Source: Amycolatopsis regifaucium (GTDB taxonomy: Bacteria > Actinomycetota > Actinomycetes > Mycobacteriales > Pseudonocardiaceae). From it: a stretch of 64,000 nucleotides of DNA. A program made the translations under genes and the position numbers. Below are positions 1 to 8,376 of this stretch, piece by piece; within the stretch, counting starts at the first letter, position 1, and every line of letters begins with the position of its first letter. The stretch covers positions 63,100-127,099 of the forward strand of contig NZ_LQCI01000008.1 in assembly GCF_001613935.1 (NCBI RefSeq). The letters run 5' to 3'. The notes under the pieces were generated by a model. The model did no database searches, was not told where the DNA came from, and saw only the letters and a list, made by a program, of their open reading frames with translations.

Positions 1-509
1 CGAACCTGCTCGGCCTCACCGGCGGCGGCACGCAGGGCAAGCGGACCAAAGAGGACAACGTCGGTCCCTTCACCATCACCACGCCGGAAAAATGGTGGCT
101 GCTCTCCAGCGCTCCCATCGAGCGTTACCTGGTGACCGACGATCAGTGCTCGAACAGCGGCACGCAGCCTTTCCACTGCGCGGGCGTCCTCTTCAGCGAC
201 AACTCGCGCGTGGACCCGGCCACTCCGGCGTATGAACCGGGCAAACCGTACAACCGCTCGTTCGGTCCGCGTCCGTGTCATTCGATCGGGGCGCCTGGCG
301 AATCGCAGGGTTCACCCGTCTTGCAGAAGAAGGAGCTGCGGCCGGTAGGAACGAAGAGAGCCGCGTACGAGGAGTGGCGGCTCACGTGCACTGGCGGCGG
401 TACCGTCACCCAGCGGGTCTGGTTCCTGCCGAAAACGCAGCTCGTGATCGTCGACGAGTGGAACACTCCAGGTCTCGACAAGATTCTGGAAGAGGCACGG
501 TGGAACTGA
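1..509 (+). CDS. C-terminal end of a receptor-like protein kinase (partial, start outside window)
   Basis: The open frame enters the window at base 3 and stops at 507-509. About 168 residues are visible. They are predicted extracellular sensor sequence, with no kinase motif in view. The tail (YEEWRLTCTGGG, VTQRVWFLPKTQLVIVDEW, NTPGLDKIL) is clearly homologous to the tail of the complete kinase that follows (YEEWIVNC, VTQRIWFLTEKQIVVMDEW, QTPGLEELL). I therefore infer that the missing N-terminal part is also a Ser/Thr kinase with a membrane anchor. Four cysteines are present, and two of them match cysteines of the paralogue. The stop overlaps the next gene's GTG start by 10 bp, so the pair is translationally coupled. 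The kinase assignment rests on homology to the neighbour only. Confidence 0.75.
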   Translation, partial: NLLGLTGGGTQGKRTKEDNVGPFTITTPEKWWLLSSAPIERYLVTDDQCSNSGTQPFHCAGVLFSDNSRVDPATPAYEPGKPYNRSFGPRPCHSIGAPGESQGSPVLQKKELRPVGTKRAAYEEWRLTCTGGGTVTQRVWFLPKTQLVIVDEWNTPGLDKILEEARWN

Positions 510-2767
510 GTGACGAGTGGAGACTGCCCGGCTTCACCGAGCTGGAGCAGCTGGGCACGGGCACCTTCGGCCGCGTGGTGCTGGCCCGCCAGGACAACAC
601 GGGTCATGTCGTCGCGATCAAGTACCTCTTCTCCCGCTTCGCCGCCGACCCCGCCTACCTGACCGCGTTCCGGCAGGAGGCACTGGCGCTGCACCGGGTG
701 ACGAGCCCGCACGTCGTCCGCCTGTACGAATTCTTCGAGACACCGCAGGGCGCGGCGATCGTGATGGAGGCGATCAACGGCGTCTCCCTGCTTTCCGTGC
801 TTCGGGCCGAAGGCGCTCTCGAACCCGAAGCCGCGCTCGCGGTGCTGAAAGGTTCGCTGCTCGGCCTGGCCGCGGCGCACTCCGTCAACGTCGTCCACCG
901 GGACTACAAACCGGGCAACGTCCTCGTCGCCGACACCGGCGAAAGCAAACTGGTCGATTTCGGCACGGCCGTCCTGGCGGGTGAACGGGGCCCCTCCGTC
1001 GGCACCCCCGCCTACATGGCGCCCGAACAGTGGGCAGGTGGTCAGGCCACTCCCGCCACCGACGTCTACGCCGCGACCTGCGTGTTCTTCCAGTGCGTCG
1101 CCGGGCACCGCCCGTACCAGGCCGAAGAAACCGAGATACTCCGGACGCTCCACCAGCACGCGCCCATCCCGTTCGGCGAGGCTCCCGACCCGGTGCACGA
1201 GATCATCGCGTTGGGAATGGCGAAGGACCCTTCGAAGCGGCCGGCCGACGCGCTCACCTTCGTCGGCGAACTGGAACGCGTCGCTCGCGCGGGTTACGGC
1301 GACGACTGGGAACGCAAGGGCTGGTCACGGCTGGCGAAGGCGACGGGCGTTCTCGTCGCGGCGACACCGCTGGTCCTGCTCGGTGCCGGGACGGCGGCCG
1401 CGCCCGGCGTCGCCGCCGCCGGAACGGGCGCGGTCGCCGCGTCGACCGGCGGGATCGCGGCCGGGCTGAAGATCGCCGTCGGCGTCGTCGCTGCGACAGC
1501 GGCAGTGGTCGGCTCGGTGGTCGTCTTCTCCGACGCGAGCACGCCGCCGCCATCGCCGCCGACCACCCAGCAGGCTGTCGCGCTGAAGGTCGCCATGAAG
1601 ACCAAGACCGGGACGGTCCCCGGTACGAACATCGCCTACAGCGGCGACTACCCGGAAGTGACCGGGACCACCGACCAAGCCTGGTTGAAGCGGGTCAACG
1701 ACGCACTGGCGGCCCCGATCGACGAATGGAACCGCAAAACCGGCCCCGGCGCCGCCAAACTGGAGCCGGAACGCGGTCCGTACACGCTCCTCACGAAGAC
1801 CGACGTGCGCTCGCAGAACGAGCGGTACCTCTCGGTCCGCTACTCGCACGATCTCGCGAACAAACCGCATCCGACCTGGGGTTACGGCCGGGCCACGGTG
1901 ACGATCGACCTGAAGGCGGGTAAGGCGCTCGCCCCCGAGGAGCTGTTCGCCCCCGGGAAGTTCACCGACGACGGCCTGCTGGCCCTCACCGAACGGATCT
2001 GGCCGGACAAGGAACAGTGCGGTCCCGTCAGCACCACCTTCCCGTACCGGCCGCTCAAGGCGGCGGATCTCACCGACCAGCGGAAGGCGTGGCTCGCCTT
2101 CACGCCGACGGCCGTCGAGGTCACCGTCAACCTGACCGATCTCGGCTTCTCCACCGCCTGCGCCGTTCAGGACTACTCGCTGCCCTACGACAAGGTGGCG
2201 GACCTACTGAACCCGGACCTCGTCGCGGGCGTGACCGGCGGAAAGCCGCTGAAGGCGACGTCGTCCGCGCCGCCCGCCCAAGGACTCACGGATGTCTCCG
2301 TCGGCGCGCTGACCCTGCACCTGCCGCCTGGGTGGTCGGTGCAGTCGCAGGGACTCGAGAAGGTCATCGTCGACTCGAGCTGCCCGGACTCGAAGAAGTA
2401 CTTCAACTGCCGGTACTTCCTGGTCACCGACAACACGCAGGAGTCGGCGGAGCAGCCGTCGTATCGGCCGGGCGGGTTCTACCGCCGCAGCGCGGGAGGC
2501 CGCGCCTGCAATGCCGCCGGCCGCAAGGACCTCCGCCAAGAGGGTGACGCCGTGCCCACGGTTTCCGCCACCGCGCCGATCGGGACCGCGACGGCGACCT
2601 ACGAGGAGTGGATCGTCAACTGTGTTCCTCGTGGACAGACCGGGGGGAGCGGCGAGGCGAAGGTGACCCAGCGGATCTGGTTCCTTACGGAGAAGCAGAT
2701 CGTCGTCATGGACGAATGGCAGACCCCCGGGCTCGAAGAGCTCCTCCGGACCGCGACGGTCTCCTGA
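500..2767 (+). CDS. Receptor-like serine/threonine protein kinase
   Basis: Membrane Ser/Thr kinase of 755 aa. GTG at 500 is chosen because GGAAGAGG lies just upstream (488-495) and it is the first start before the kinase fold. Visible kinase motifs: glycine loop GTGTFG (19-24), VAIK with Lys41, catalytic HRDYKPGN (133-140, Tyr in place of the usual Leu), DFG (153-155) and APEQW. The kinase domain ends near residue 270. Two hydrophobic Ala/Gly/Val-rich stretches follow (about 278-300 and 320-344). The outer domain runs from about 350 to 755; its first part (YPEV, NDALAAP, ATVTIDLKAGKAL) resembles the DUF3298/RsiV-type fold. The end repeats the Cys-containing tail seen in the partial gene upstream. 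It probably senses an extracellular signal and phosphorylates cytoplasmic targets. The ligand is unknown. Confidence 0.93.
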   Translation: MELSDEWRLPGFTELEQLGTGTFGRVVLARQDNTGHVVAIKYLFSRFAADPAYLTAFRQEALALHRVTSPHVVRLYEFFETPQGAAIVMEAINGVSLLSVLRAEGALEPEAALAVLKGSLLGLAAAHSVNVVHRDYKPGNVLVADTGESKLVDFGTAVLAGERGPSVGTPAYMAPEQWAGGQATPATDVYAATCVFFQCVAGHRPYQAEETEILRTLHQHAPIPFGEAPDPVHEIIALGMAKDPSKRPADALTFVGELERVARAGYGDDWERKGWSRLAKATGVLVAATPLVLLGAGTAAAPGVAAAGTGAVAASTGGIAAGLKIAVGVVAATAAVVGSVVVFSDASTPPPSPPTTQQAVALKVAMKTKTGTVPGTNIAYSGDYPEVTGTTDQAWLKRVNDALAAPIDEWNRKTGPGAAKLEPERGPYTLLTKTDVRSQNERYLSVRYSHDLANKPHPTWGYGRATVTIDLKAGKALAPEELFAPGKFTDDGLLALTERIWPDKEQCGPVSTTFPYRPLKAADLTDQRKAWLAFTPTAVEVTVNLTDLGFSTACAVQDYSLPYDKVADLLNPDLVAGVTGGKPLKATSSAPPAQGLTDVSVGALTLHLPPGWSVQSQGLEKVIVDSSCPDSKKYFNCRYFLVTDNTQESAEQPSYRPGGFYRRSAGGRACNAAGRKDLRQEGDAVPTVSATAPIGTATATYEEWIVNCVPRGQTGGSGEAKVTQRIWFLTEKQIVVMDEWQTPGLEELLRTATVS

Positions 2768-3119
2768 GGCTGACCTGCGACGGTCCACAGTGGAATGACC
2801 ATTCACTGAGCCGAATGGCGCAAGGCACTACGTCCGTCGCCGCGACTGTGTTCGGTGGCGGCCTGTCCATACCTGTGACCGTTCGAAGACGCCGGGTAAC
2901 ACCACTTACCTCGCTCTCACTCGGTTGGCGGCACGGTCGGACTGAAGTCGGATGACCGCCCACCGACCGGTCACCGATCGCAAGGCGCCGCCGATCGCAG
3001 CCACTCCCGTTGTCCGGCGCCGCCGCCTTCCGGCCCTGTTAGACAGTTCATGTGCCGCTTCCATCGAGGTGGCACAGGATGAAGAGCCTTAGGGAAACCA
3101 GGTTCGAAGGAGGCGGAAC
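2768..3119 (+). other. Intergenic region, 352 bp
   Basis: No convincing coding frame on either strand. A short inverted repeat GAATG-2-CATTC sits shortly after the kinase stop, and a TGTGCC/GGCACA pair with a 14-nt loop lies around 3050-3076. GGAGG shortly before 3120 is the ribosome site of the next gene. I see no clear promoter. Confidence 0.5.
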
Positions 3120-3770
3120 GTGGCGGCTACACCGAACATGGAGAGCTCGACGGTCGCCGGTGGCGCGAAGCGCAGCCGGTCACTGCCGAGCCGGGTGGTG
3201 CCGCCGATCGAACTGCCCGCGAGCGTCGAGGAGCTTTCGCGCAAGGCGGCGGTCCTGCTCGGCTGGAACGGCATCGTGTTGCCGGAGACCACCGTGCTCG
3301 GCCGCAAGATCTGCGTGGTCGCCCGGCTCCGTACCGACGTGCACGCGGAGCGCATCGCGATGGGCATGGGTCCCGTCGTCGATCGCGCCACCGTCGACAC
3401 CTGGACATGGCCAGAGCTGGCCGCGACCGCACCCGCGCCGGCCGCCGAGATCATCGGCGTCCTCGCGGTCGCCCGGCACTGGCGCACCGCGATGGCCTCC
3501 GCGGTCCCGTTCGCACGCTACGGCGAGGCCGCGATGGTGCTCCCATCGCCAGCCGTACTGACCGAGGACTACGTCGGCAACTGCCTGCCGCGTGCCCGCG
3601 CCTACGGGCTCGCCATCGTCAGCGCCGACCCCAACGCGGTCACCGACCTCGACCTCGAGGGCCACAACGAGCGCATGATCCTGGACGAGGACCCGGTCTC
3701 GCGCCTGGTCAACGAGATCGTCTACGACCAGCTGCTGCGTGCCACCGAGCTCCCTGCCGAAGTGGACTGA
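3120..3770 (+). CDS. Conserved hypothetical protein, 216 aa
   Basis: Not recognised. GTG at 3120 is preceded by GGAGG at a good distance. The 216-aa product has a polar N-terminus (about 1-30, Ser/Ala/Arg) and then a soluble alpha/beta-looking region with no membrane span or signal peptide. Acidic and hydrophobic residues alternate as in a folded globular protein, and third-position GC is high. Near the middle it has a PxxEIIGVLAVARHW stretch and near the end an acidic DEDPVSRLVNEIVYDQLL helix. It lies 19 bp upstream of a NAD(P)-binding protein on the same strand and could share its transcript. No cysteine cluster or nucleotide-binding motif is evident. Confidence 0.75.
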   Translation: MAATPNMESSTVAGGAKRSRSLPSRVVPPIELPASVEELSRKAAVLLGWNGIVLPETTVLGRKICVVARLRTDVHAERIAMGMGPVVDRATVDTWTWPELAATAPAPAAEIIGVLAVARHWRTAMASAVPFARYGEAAMVLPSPAVLTEDYVGNCLPRARAYGLAIVSADPNAVTDLDLEGHNERMILDEDPVSRLVNEIVYDQLLRATELPAEVD

Positions 3771-3789
3771 ACGCACTACTCTCGGTGCC

Positions 3790-4440
3790 ATGCGAGTCGT
3801 CATTGCGGGTGGACACGGACAGATCGCGCTGAAGCTGGAGAAACTCCTCGCGGCGCGCGGTGATCAGGCGGTGGGGATCGTGCGCAATCCCGATCACGTC
3901 CCCGATCTCGAGGCGGTCGGTGCCGAAGCCGTCGTCCTCGACCTGGAAAAGTCCGATGTGGACGCCGTCGCCAAGGTGCTCGACGGCGCCGATGCCGCCG
4001 TCTTCGCCGCGGGCGCGGGCCCCGGCAGCGGCACGGCCCGTAAGGACACTGTGGACAGGGCCGCCGCGGAACTCTTCGCGGCGGCCTCCGAACAGGCGGG
4101 GGTCCGGCGGCACATCCAGGTCGGCTCCATGGGCGCCGACAACTGGGAGACCGCGGACGTCCCGGACGATTTCCGCGTCTATCTCAAGGCCAAGAAAGCG
4201 GCTGAGGACGATCTGCGCGCCCGGGATCTCGCCTGGACGATCCTGCGACCGGGACAGCTCACCGACGACGACGGCACCGGCCGGGTCCGGATCGCCGAAG
4301 CGACCGGCCGCGGACCGATCCCACGGCAGGATGTCGCCGCGATCCTCGTCGCGTTGCTCGACGAGCCGTCGACGGCGGGGCGAGTCCTCGAAGCGATTTC
4401 TGGTGATACTGCTATCTCTCAGGCCGTTTCCGCTTTGTGA
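3790..4440 (+). CDS. NAD(P)H-binding atypical SDR (NmrA/YwnB-like)
   Basis: A 216-aa Rossmann protein. The ATG at 3790 opens directly on the dinucleotide-binding motif MRVVIAGGHGQIALKL (GxxGxxG variant GGHGQIA). It continues with the alternating strands typical of atypical short-chain dehydrogenases of the NAD(P)H-binding family: VVLDLEK, AAVFAAGAGPGSG, HIQVGSMGAD and TILRPGQLTDD. The canonical YxxxK pair of classical SDRs is replaced by YLKAKKAAED, as often seen in this subgroup. Likely a cytoplasmic redox or regulatory protein binding NAD(P)H; the substrate cannot be read from the sequence. It follows the 216-aa unknown protein by 19 bp and precedes the PRPP synthetase by 50 bp. Confidence 0.85.
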   Translation: MRVVIAGGHGQIALKLEKLLAARGDQAVGIVRNPDHVPDLEAVGAEAVVLDLEKSDVDAVAKVLDGADAAVFAAGAGPGSGTARKDTVDRAAAELFAAASEQAGVRRHIQVGSMGADNWETADVPDDFRVYLKAKKAAEDDLRARDLAWTILRPGQLTDDDGTGRVRIAEATGRGPIPRQDVAAILVALLDEPSTAGRVLEAISGDTAISQAVSAL

Positions 4441-4490
4441 AACCATAGTGTGTGGACGTAATCCGTCTTTTGACTGAACGGAGTAGGTCC

Positions 4491-5438
4491 TTGCGCGAGG
4501 ACATCGCGGTCTTCAGTGGCAGCGCACATCCCCAGCTCGCCGAAGAGATCTGCACTCATTTGGGTGTCCCGTTGCATCCCGTGCGGGTTCAGCGGTTCGC
4601 CAACGACTGTCTCGAAGTCCAGCTTCAGGCGAACTGCCGCGAGCGTGACGTCTTCCTGATCCAGCCGCTGGTGCGGCCGGTGCAGGAGCACCTCGTCGAA
4701 CTGCTGCTGATGCTGGACGCCGCCCGGGGCGCGTCGGCGAAGCGGATCACTGTCGTCATGCCGCACTATTCGTACGCCCGATCGGACAAAAAGGACGCGC
4801 CGCGGATTTCGATCGGCGGCCGTCTCGTCGCCGACCTGATGGCGACCGCGGGTGCCGATCGCGTCCTGGCGATGACCCTGCACTCGCCGCAGGTGCACGG
4901 CTTCTTCAGCGTCCCGGTCGACCACCTGCACGCGTTGCAGGAGCTGGCCAAGCATTTCCGCCAGTACGACCTTTCCGCGACCACCGTGGTCTCGCCGGAT
5001 CTCGGCAACGCCAAGGAGGCCGCGCATTTCGCCCGGCTGCTCGGGGTACAGGTCGCGGCGGGTGCGAAGCAGCGCTTCGCCGACGACAGGGTCGAGATCA
5101 GCTCGGTGATCGGTGAGATCACCGGCCGCGACGTGATCGTCCTCGACGACGAGATCGCCAAGGGCAGCACGGTGCTCGAACTGCTCACCAAGCTGCGGGA
5201 GCTGAAGCCGCGCTCGATCCGTGTCGCGTGTACGCACGGGCTGTTCTCCAGCGGCGCGCTCGAGCGGATCGGCAGCCAGCCGGACGTGCTGGAGGTCGTC
5301 TGCACGAACACGGTGCCGATTCCGCCGGAGGAGCAGAGCCCGAAGCTGCGCGTCCTGTCGATCGCGCCCGCGCTGGCGGAGGCGATGCGGCGGATCCACA
5401 ACGGCGAGTCGGTCAGCGCGTTGTTCGAAACGGCCTAG
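4491..5438 (+). CDS. prs: Ribose-phosphate pyrophosphokinase (divergent PRPP synthetase)
   Basis: Makes PRPP from ribose 5-phosphate and ATP in the cytoplasm. The frame is open from a GTG at 4452, but TTG at 4491 has GGAG (4480-4483) at 7 nt and gives the family-typical start LREDIAVFSGSAHPQLAEE; I prefer it (315 aa, normal length). Conserved blocks: VMPHYSYARSDKKDAPRISI, LVADLMATAGADRVLAMTLH (the His of the flexible region) and FFSVPVDHLHA. The PRPP loop near residues 214-232 reads VIVLDDEIAKGSTV. The two acidic residues and the GST turn are kept, but the usual DTGGT is replaced by AKGST. That divergence suggests a second, specialised Prs rather than the housekeeping enzyme. Its stop overlaps the convergent oxidase stop. 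Confidence 0.88.
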   Translation: MREDIAVFSGSAHPQLAEEICTHLGVPLHPVRVQRFANDCLEVQLQANCRERDVFLIQPLVRPVQEHLVELLLMLDAARGASAKRITVVMPHYSYARSDKKDAPRISIGGRLVADLMATAGADRVLAMTLHSPQVHGFFSVPVDHLHALQELAKHFRQYDLSATTVVSPDLGNAKEAAHFARLLGVQVAAGAKQRFADDRVEISSVIGEITGRDVIVLDDEIAKGSTVLELLTKLRELKPRSIRVACTHGLFSSGALERIGSQPDVLEVVCTNTVPIPPEEQSPKLRVLSIAPALAEAMRRIHNGESVSALFETA

Positions 5439-6739
5439 ACGGTGCCGAGCACCCGGTCGAGGTACGTGTTCGCGAAGACCCCGGCCGGGTCCACCTCCTT
5501 GCGGACCCGCGAGAAGTCGTCGAACCGCGGATAGCGCGAGCGCAGGGTCGCGGCGTCGAGGTCGTGCATCTTGCCCCAGTGCGGGCGACCGCCGACCTCG
5601 CCGACGATCGAGGCGAATCCGGCGAAGTACTCGCGGTAGGGCATGCCGACGAACTGGTGGATCGCGATGTAGGCGGAGTCGCGGCCGTTCGCGGTCGAGA
5701 GCCAGATGTCGTCCGCGGCGGCGACGCGCACCTCGACCGGGAACGCGACCGGATTCTCCAGTTTCGGTACCAGCGCGCGGAGTTCGGCGAAGACGTCGAG
5801 CAGCGATTCACGCGGGACCGCGAACTCGGACTCGACGAACCGCACCCCGCGATGGGTCACGAAGACGCGATGCGACGTGTCGCTGTACTCGCGGGCGGAG
5901 AGGACGTTCGAGGCGAACCCGCCGAGCGGTCGCACGAGTCTCGGCACCGCGCGGCCGAGGCGGCACAGCCCGCCGAACGCGACGTTCTCCGTGATCTCGT
6001 AGTCGACGAATTCCTTCAGCTTGCTCAGCGGACGGCGTGCGCTGCCCGCCGGAAGCCGGTTGTTGCGTTTGACCAGGGCGTTCTTGCCGTAGGGGAACCA
6101 GTAGAACTCGAAGTGGTCGTTCTCGTCGGCGAACTGGTCGAAGCCTTCCAGAACCTGTTCGAGCGGTTCCGGTCTTTCCTGCGCGGCCAGCAAAAACGAC
6201 GGTTCACACTGCAGGGTGACGGTGCTGATGACGCCGAGCGCGCCGAGGCCGACTCGCGCGGCGGCGAAGAGCTCGGGCCGCTCGTCCGCCGAACAGGTGA
6301 CCACGGTGCCGTCCGCGAGGACGAGTTCGAGGGCGGCGATCTGCGTGGCGATGCCGCCGAGCCGGGCGCCGGTGCCATGGGTGCCGGTCGAGATCGCGCC
6401 CGCGACGGTCTGCGCGTCGATGTCGCCGAGGTTGGTCATCGCCAGCCCCAGGGCGTCGAGTTCGGCGTTGAGCTGCTTGAGTGTGGTGCCCGAACGGACG
6501 GTGACCAGGCCTTTGGCGACGTCCGCCGACGCGATACCCGTCCAGCCGGTCAGGTCCATCGCGTCCGAATTCGCCGCGGCGATCGCGGTGAACGAGTGGC
6601 CGCTGCCCAGCGGGCGCAGGCGGCGTCCGTCCGCGACCGTACGGCCGATCGCTTCGGCGATGCCGTTCGTGTCACGCGGTCGATGCACGCGCAGCGGCGA
6701 CGCCGTCGCGGTGCCGGCCCAGTTGCTCCACCGTGTCAT
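5435..6739 (-). CDS. FAD-linked sugar-1,4-lactone oxidase/dehydrogenase
   Basis: A 434-aa flavoprotein of the L-gulono/D-arabinono-1,4-lactone oxidase family. The N-terminal FAD-binding PCMH-type domain contains LRPLGSGHSF (residues 42-50). In this family the His of GxGHS (His48 here) is the flavin attachment site. NLGDIDAQTVAGAISTGTHG lies further on. The C-terminal ALO-type domain ends with the family signature HWGK (near 394), PRFDDFSRVRKEVDPAGVF and LDRVLG. Length and motif order match mycobacterial L-gulono-1,4-lactone dehydrogenase, so it may use an acceptor other than oxygen. It is divergent from the aldolase-like gene at 6832; the 92-bp gap between them is AT-richer and holds an 11-bp palindrome GAATAGTATTC (6787-6797) that could be an operator. 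Confidence 0.9.
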   Translation of the reverse strand: MTRWSNWAGTATASPLRVHRPRDTNGIAEAIGRTVADGRRLRPLGSGHSFTAIAAANSDAMDLTGWTGIASADVAKGLVTVRSGTTLKQLNAELDALGLAMTNLGDIDAQTVAGAISTGTHGTGARLGGIATQIAALELVLADGTVVTCSADERPELFAAARVGLGALGVISTVTLQCEPSFLLAAQERPEPLEQVLEGFDQFADENDHFEFYWFPYGKNALVKRNNRLPAGSARRPLSKLKEFVDYEITENVAFGGLCRLGRAVPRLVRPLGGFASNVLSAREYSDTSHRVFVTHRGVRFVESEFAVPRESLLDVFAELRALVPKLENPVAFPVEVRVAAADDIWLSTANGRDSAYIAIHQFVGMPYREYFAGFASIVGEVGGRPHWGKMHDLDAATLRSRYPRFDDFSRVRKEVDPAGVFANTYLDRVLGTV

Positions 6740-6831
6740 GCGCCCACCTAACCCGTGGTGTTCTTTCGAGTGCCGAAACAGTAAGTGAATAGTATTCGCG
6801 TTTCAAGTCCTTCTGTCGTACCTTAGTTCGG

Positions 6832-8016
6832 GTGACCAGTGCGACGGTGTACGACTTGGCGACGAAGGACCTGGATCCTCCGTTCGCGGTTGTCGACTTG
6901 GATGCTTTCGACGCGAACGGCGCCGACCTGCTGCGGCGGGCGGGCGGTAAGCCGATCCGCGTGGTCAGCAAGTCCGTCCGCTGCCGGTATCTGCTCGACC
7001 GGGTGCTCGCACGGCCCGGCTTCGAGGGGCTCATGTGCTACTCGCTCGCCGAAGCCGTCTGGCATGTCGAGCAGGGGACGACCGATGACATCGTCGTCGC
7101 GTATCCGACCGCGGACCATGGCGCGCTGCGGCGGCTGGCGGCGAACGACCGCGCGCGGGCGGCGATCTCGATCATGGTCGACTCGCCGGACCACCTCGAC
7201 CTGGTCGACGCCGCGCTCGGACAGGACCATCCCGAGATCCGGGTCTGCCTCGAACTCGACGCTTCGTGGCGGCCGTTGCCGGGCGTGCACGTCGGCACCA
7301 GGCGCTCGCCGGTGTTCAGCCCGCGGCAGGCGGCGGATTTGGCGCGAACCATTTTGTCCCGCAAGGGTTTTCGGCTCGTCGGGATGATGGCGTACGAAGG
7401 TCAGATCGCCGGGCTCGGTGACGCGGCGGGCAGCGGCGTCAAGAACTCGATCGTCGGCTGGATGCAGCGGAAGTCCATTGTGGAAATCGCGAAGCGCCGC
7501 GCGGCCGCTGTCCGGGCGGTGCGGGCGTTGACGGAGCTGGAATTCGTCAACGGCGGCGGCAGCGGCAGCGTCGAGTCGACCGGTGCCGAGGAAGCCGTCA
7601 CCGAGATCGCGGCGGGCTCCGGCCTCATCGGGCCCACGCTCTTCGACGGCTACGCGCACTTCTCGCCGCGACCGGCCGCGATGTTCGCGCTCCCCGTGGT
7701 CCGGCGCCCCGCGCCGAAGATCGCGACGCTCTTCTCCGGCGGCTACATCGCTTCGGGCCCGGCAGAATCCTCGCGACTCCCGACGCCGTACCTGCCCGAA
7801 GGGCTTTCACTGCTCGGCTTCGAAGGCGCCGGCGAAGTCCAGACCCCCGTCGCCGGCGAAGCCGCCCGCCACCTGCGGCTCGGCGACCGCGTCTGGCTGC
7901 GCCACGCGAAAGCCGGCGAACTCGCCGAACGCTTCACGCACTACCACGTCGTCATCGGCGACCGCGTCGACCGGACCGTCCCCACCTACCGAGGCGAACA
8001 CCAAAACTTCGGCTGA
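6832..8016 (+). CDS. PLP-dependent amino acid deaminase/aldolase (alanine racemase-fold)
   Basis: A 394-aa fold-type III PLP enzyme starting at GTG 6832. The N-terminal TIM-barrel domain resembles alanine racemase and D-threonine aldolase. FAVVDLDAFDANGADLL opens the barrel, and VVSKSVRC supplies the Schiff-base Lys (Lys47). MAYEGQIAG and EFVNGGGSGSVEST (the phosphate-binding glycine-rich loop) follow. The C-terminal beta domain ends with AGELAERFTHYHVVIGDRV, where His/Cys-type metal ligands sit in D-threonine aldolases. Such proteins are commonly annotated amino acid deaminase/aldolase in actinomycetes. The exact substrate (D-threonine, D-serine or other beta-hydroxy amino acid) is not determinable. 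It is divergently arranged with the lactone oxidase. Confidence 0.87.
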   Translation: MTSATVYDLATKDLDPPFAVVDLDAFDANGADLLRRAGGKPIRVVSKSVRCRYLLDRVLARPGFEGLMCYSLAEAVWHVEQGTTDDIVVAYPTADHGALRRLAANDRARAAISIMVDSPDHLDLVDAALGQDHPEIRVCLELDASWRPLPGVHVGTRRSPVFSPRQAADLARTILSRKGFRLVGMMAYEGQIAGLGDAAGSGVKNSIVGWMQRKSIVEIAKRRAAAVRAVRALTELEFVNGGGSGSVESTGAEEAVTEIAAGSGLIGPTLFDGYAHFSPRPAAMFALPVVRRPAPKIATLFSGGYIASGPAESSRLPTPYLPEGLSLLGFEGAGEVQTPVAGEAARHLRLGDRVWLRHAKAGELAERFTHYHVVIGDRVDRTVPTYRGEHQNFG

Positions 8017-8119
8017 CCCGCGCAACCCCACCCCCCACCCATCCCTGGGGGGCGCGCCCCGCACCAGCGTATCGGGAGGGGGCGTCGGGGAGCGGGTTTC
8101 CGAGGAGTGCGGGGCGAGG

Positions 8120-8162
8120 TTGTCCACAACTGTGGGTGGGTGTGGACAACTTATGTGGACAA
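8120..8162. other. Cluster of three exact DnaA boxes
   Basis: TTGTCCACA occurs at 8120-8128 on the + strand and as its complement TGTGGACAA at 8141-8149 and 8154-8162. This nonamer is the consensus DnaA box of actinomycetes. A fourth copy with one mismatch (CTGTCCACA) is at 8465-8473. The surroundings are GC-rich and no dnaA/dnaN genes are nearby, so this is not the chromosomal origin as usually organised. It may bind DnaA as a titration or reactivation locus. Confidence 0.6.
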
Positions 8163-8321
8163 CCCCATAGGCGCAGGTCAGAGCCCGTCAGGTCGAGGCT
8201 GTTGGGGGTTGTGTGACTGCTGGGGCACCGGATTCTGTCGTCGGCGGACACGAATGGAGTAGGGGACATCGGTGACGCGAAGGCCCCTTGGAGGACTCCG
8301 GTGTGGGGTTGCCGGTGCGAG

Positions 8322-8376
8322 CTTGATCAACGGAAGATTGGGGACGTTGAGTGTCCCGGATCTTCCGTTGATCAAG
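8322..8376. terminator. Long hairpin in convergent gap (bidirectional terminator candidate)
   Basis: Two 17-bp arms pair perfectly (8322-8338 with 8360-8376, CTTGATCAACGGAAGAT and its complement). After two mismatches the stem continues with GGGAC/GTCCC (8341-8345 with 8353-8357) and closes on a 7-nt loop. It sits between the aldolase-like gene and the TetR gene, which converge. The left and right flanks lack U-runs, so it may be a terminator or a dispersed palindrome. Confidence 0.55.

Noticed and set aside
5228..6751. 507-aa plus-strand open frame
   Set aside because: It is the antisense of the lactone oxidase. Its translation is charged and Arg/Glu/Val-rich with no domain pattern, and the minus-strand product has clear FAD and HWGK motifs.
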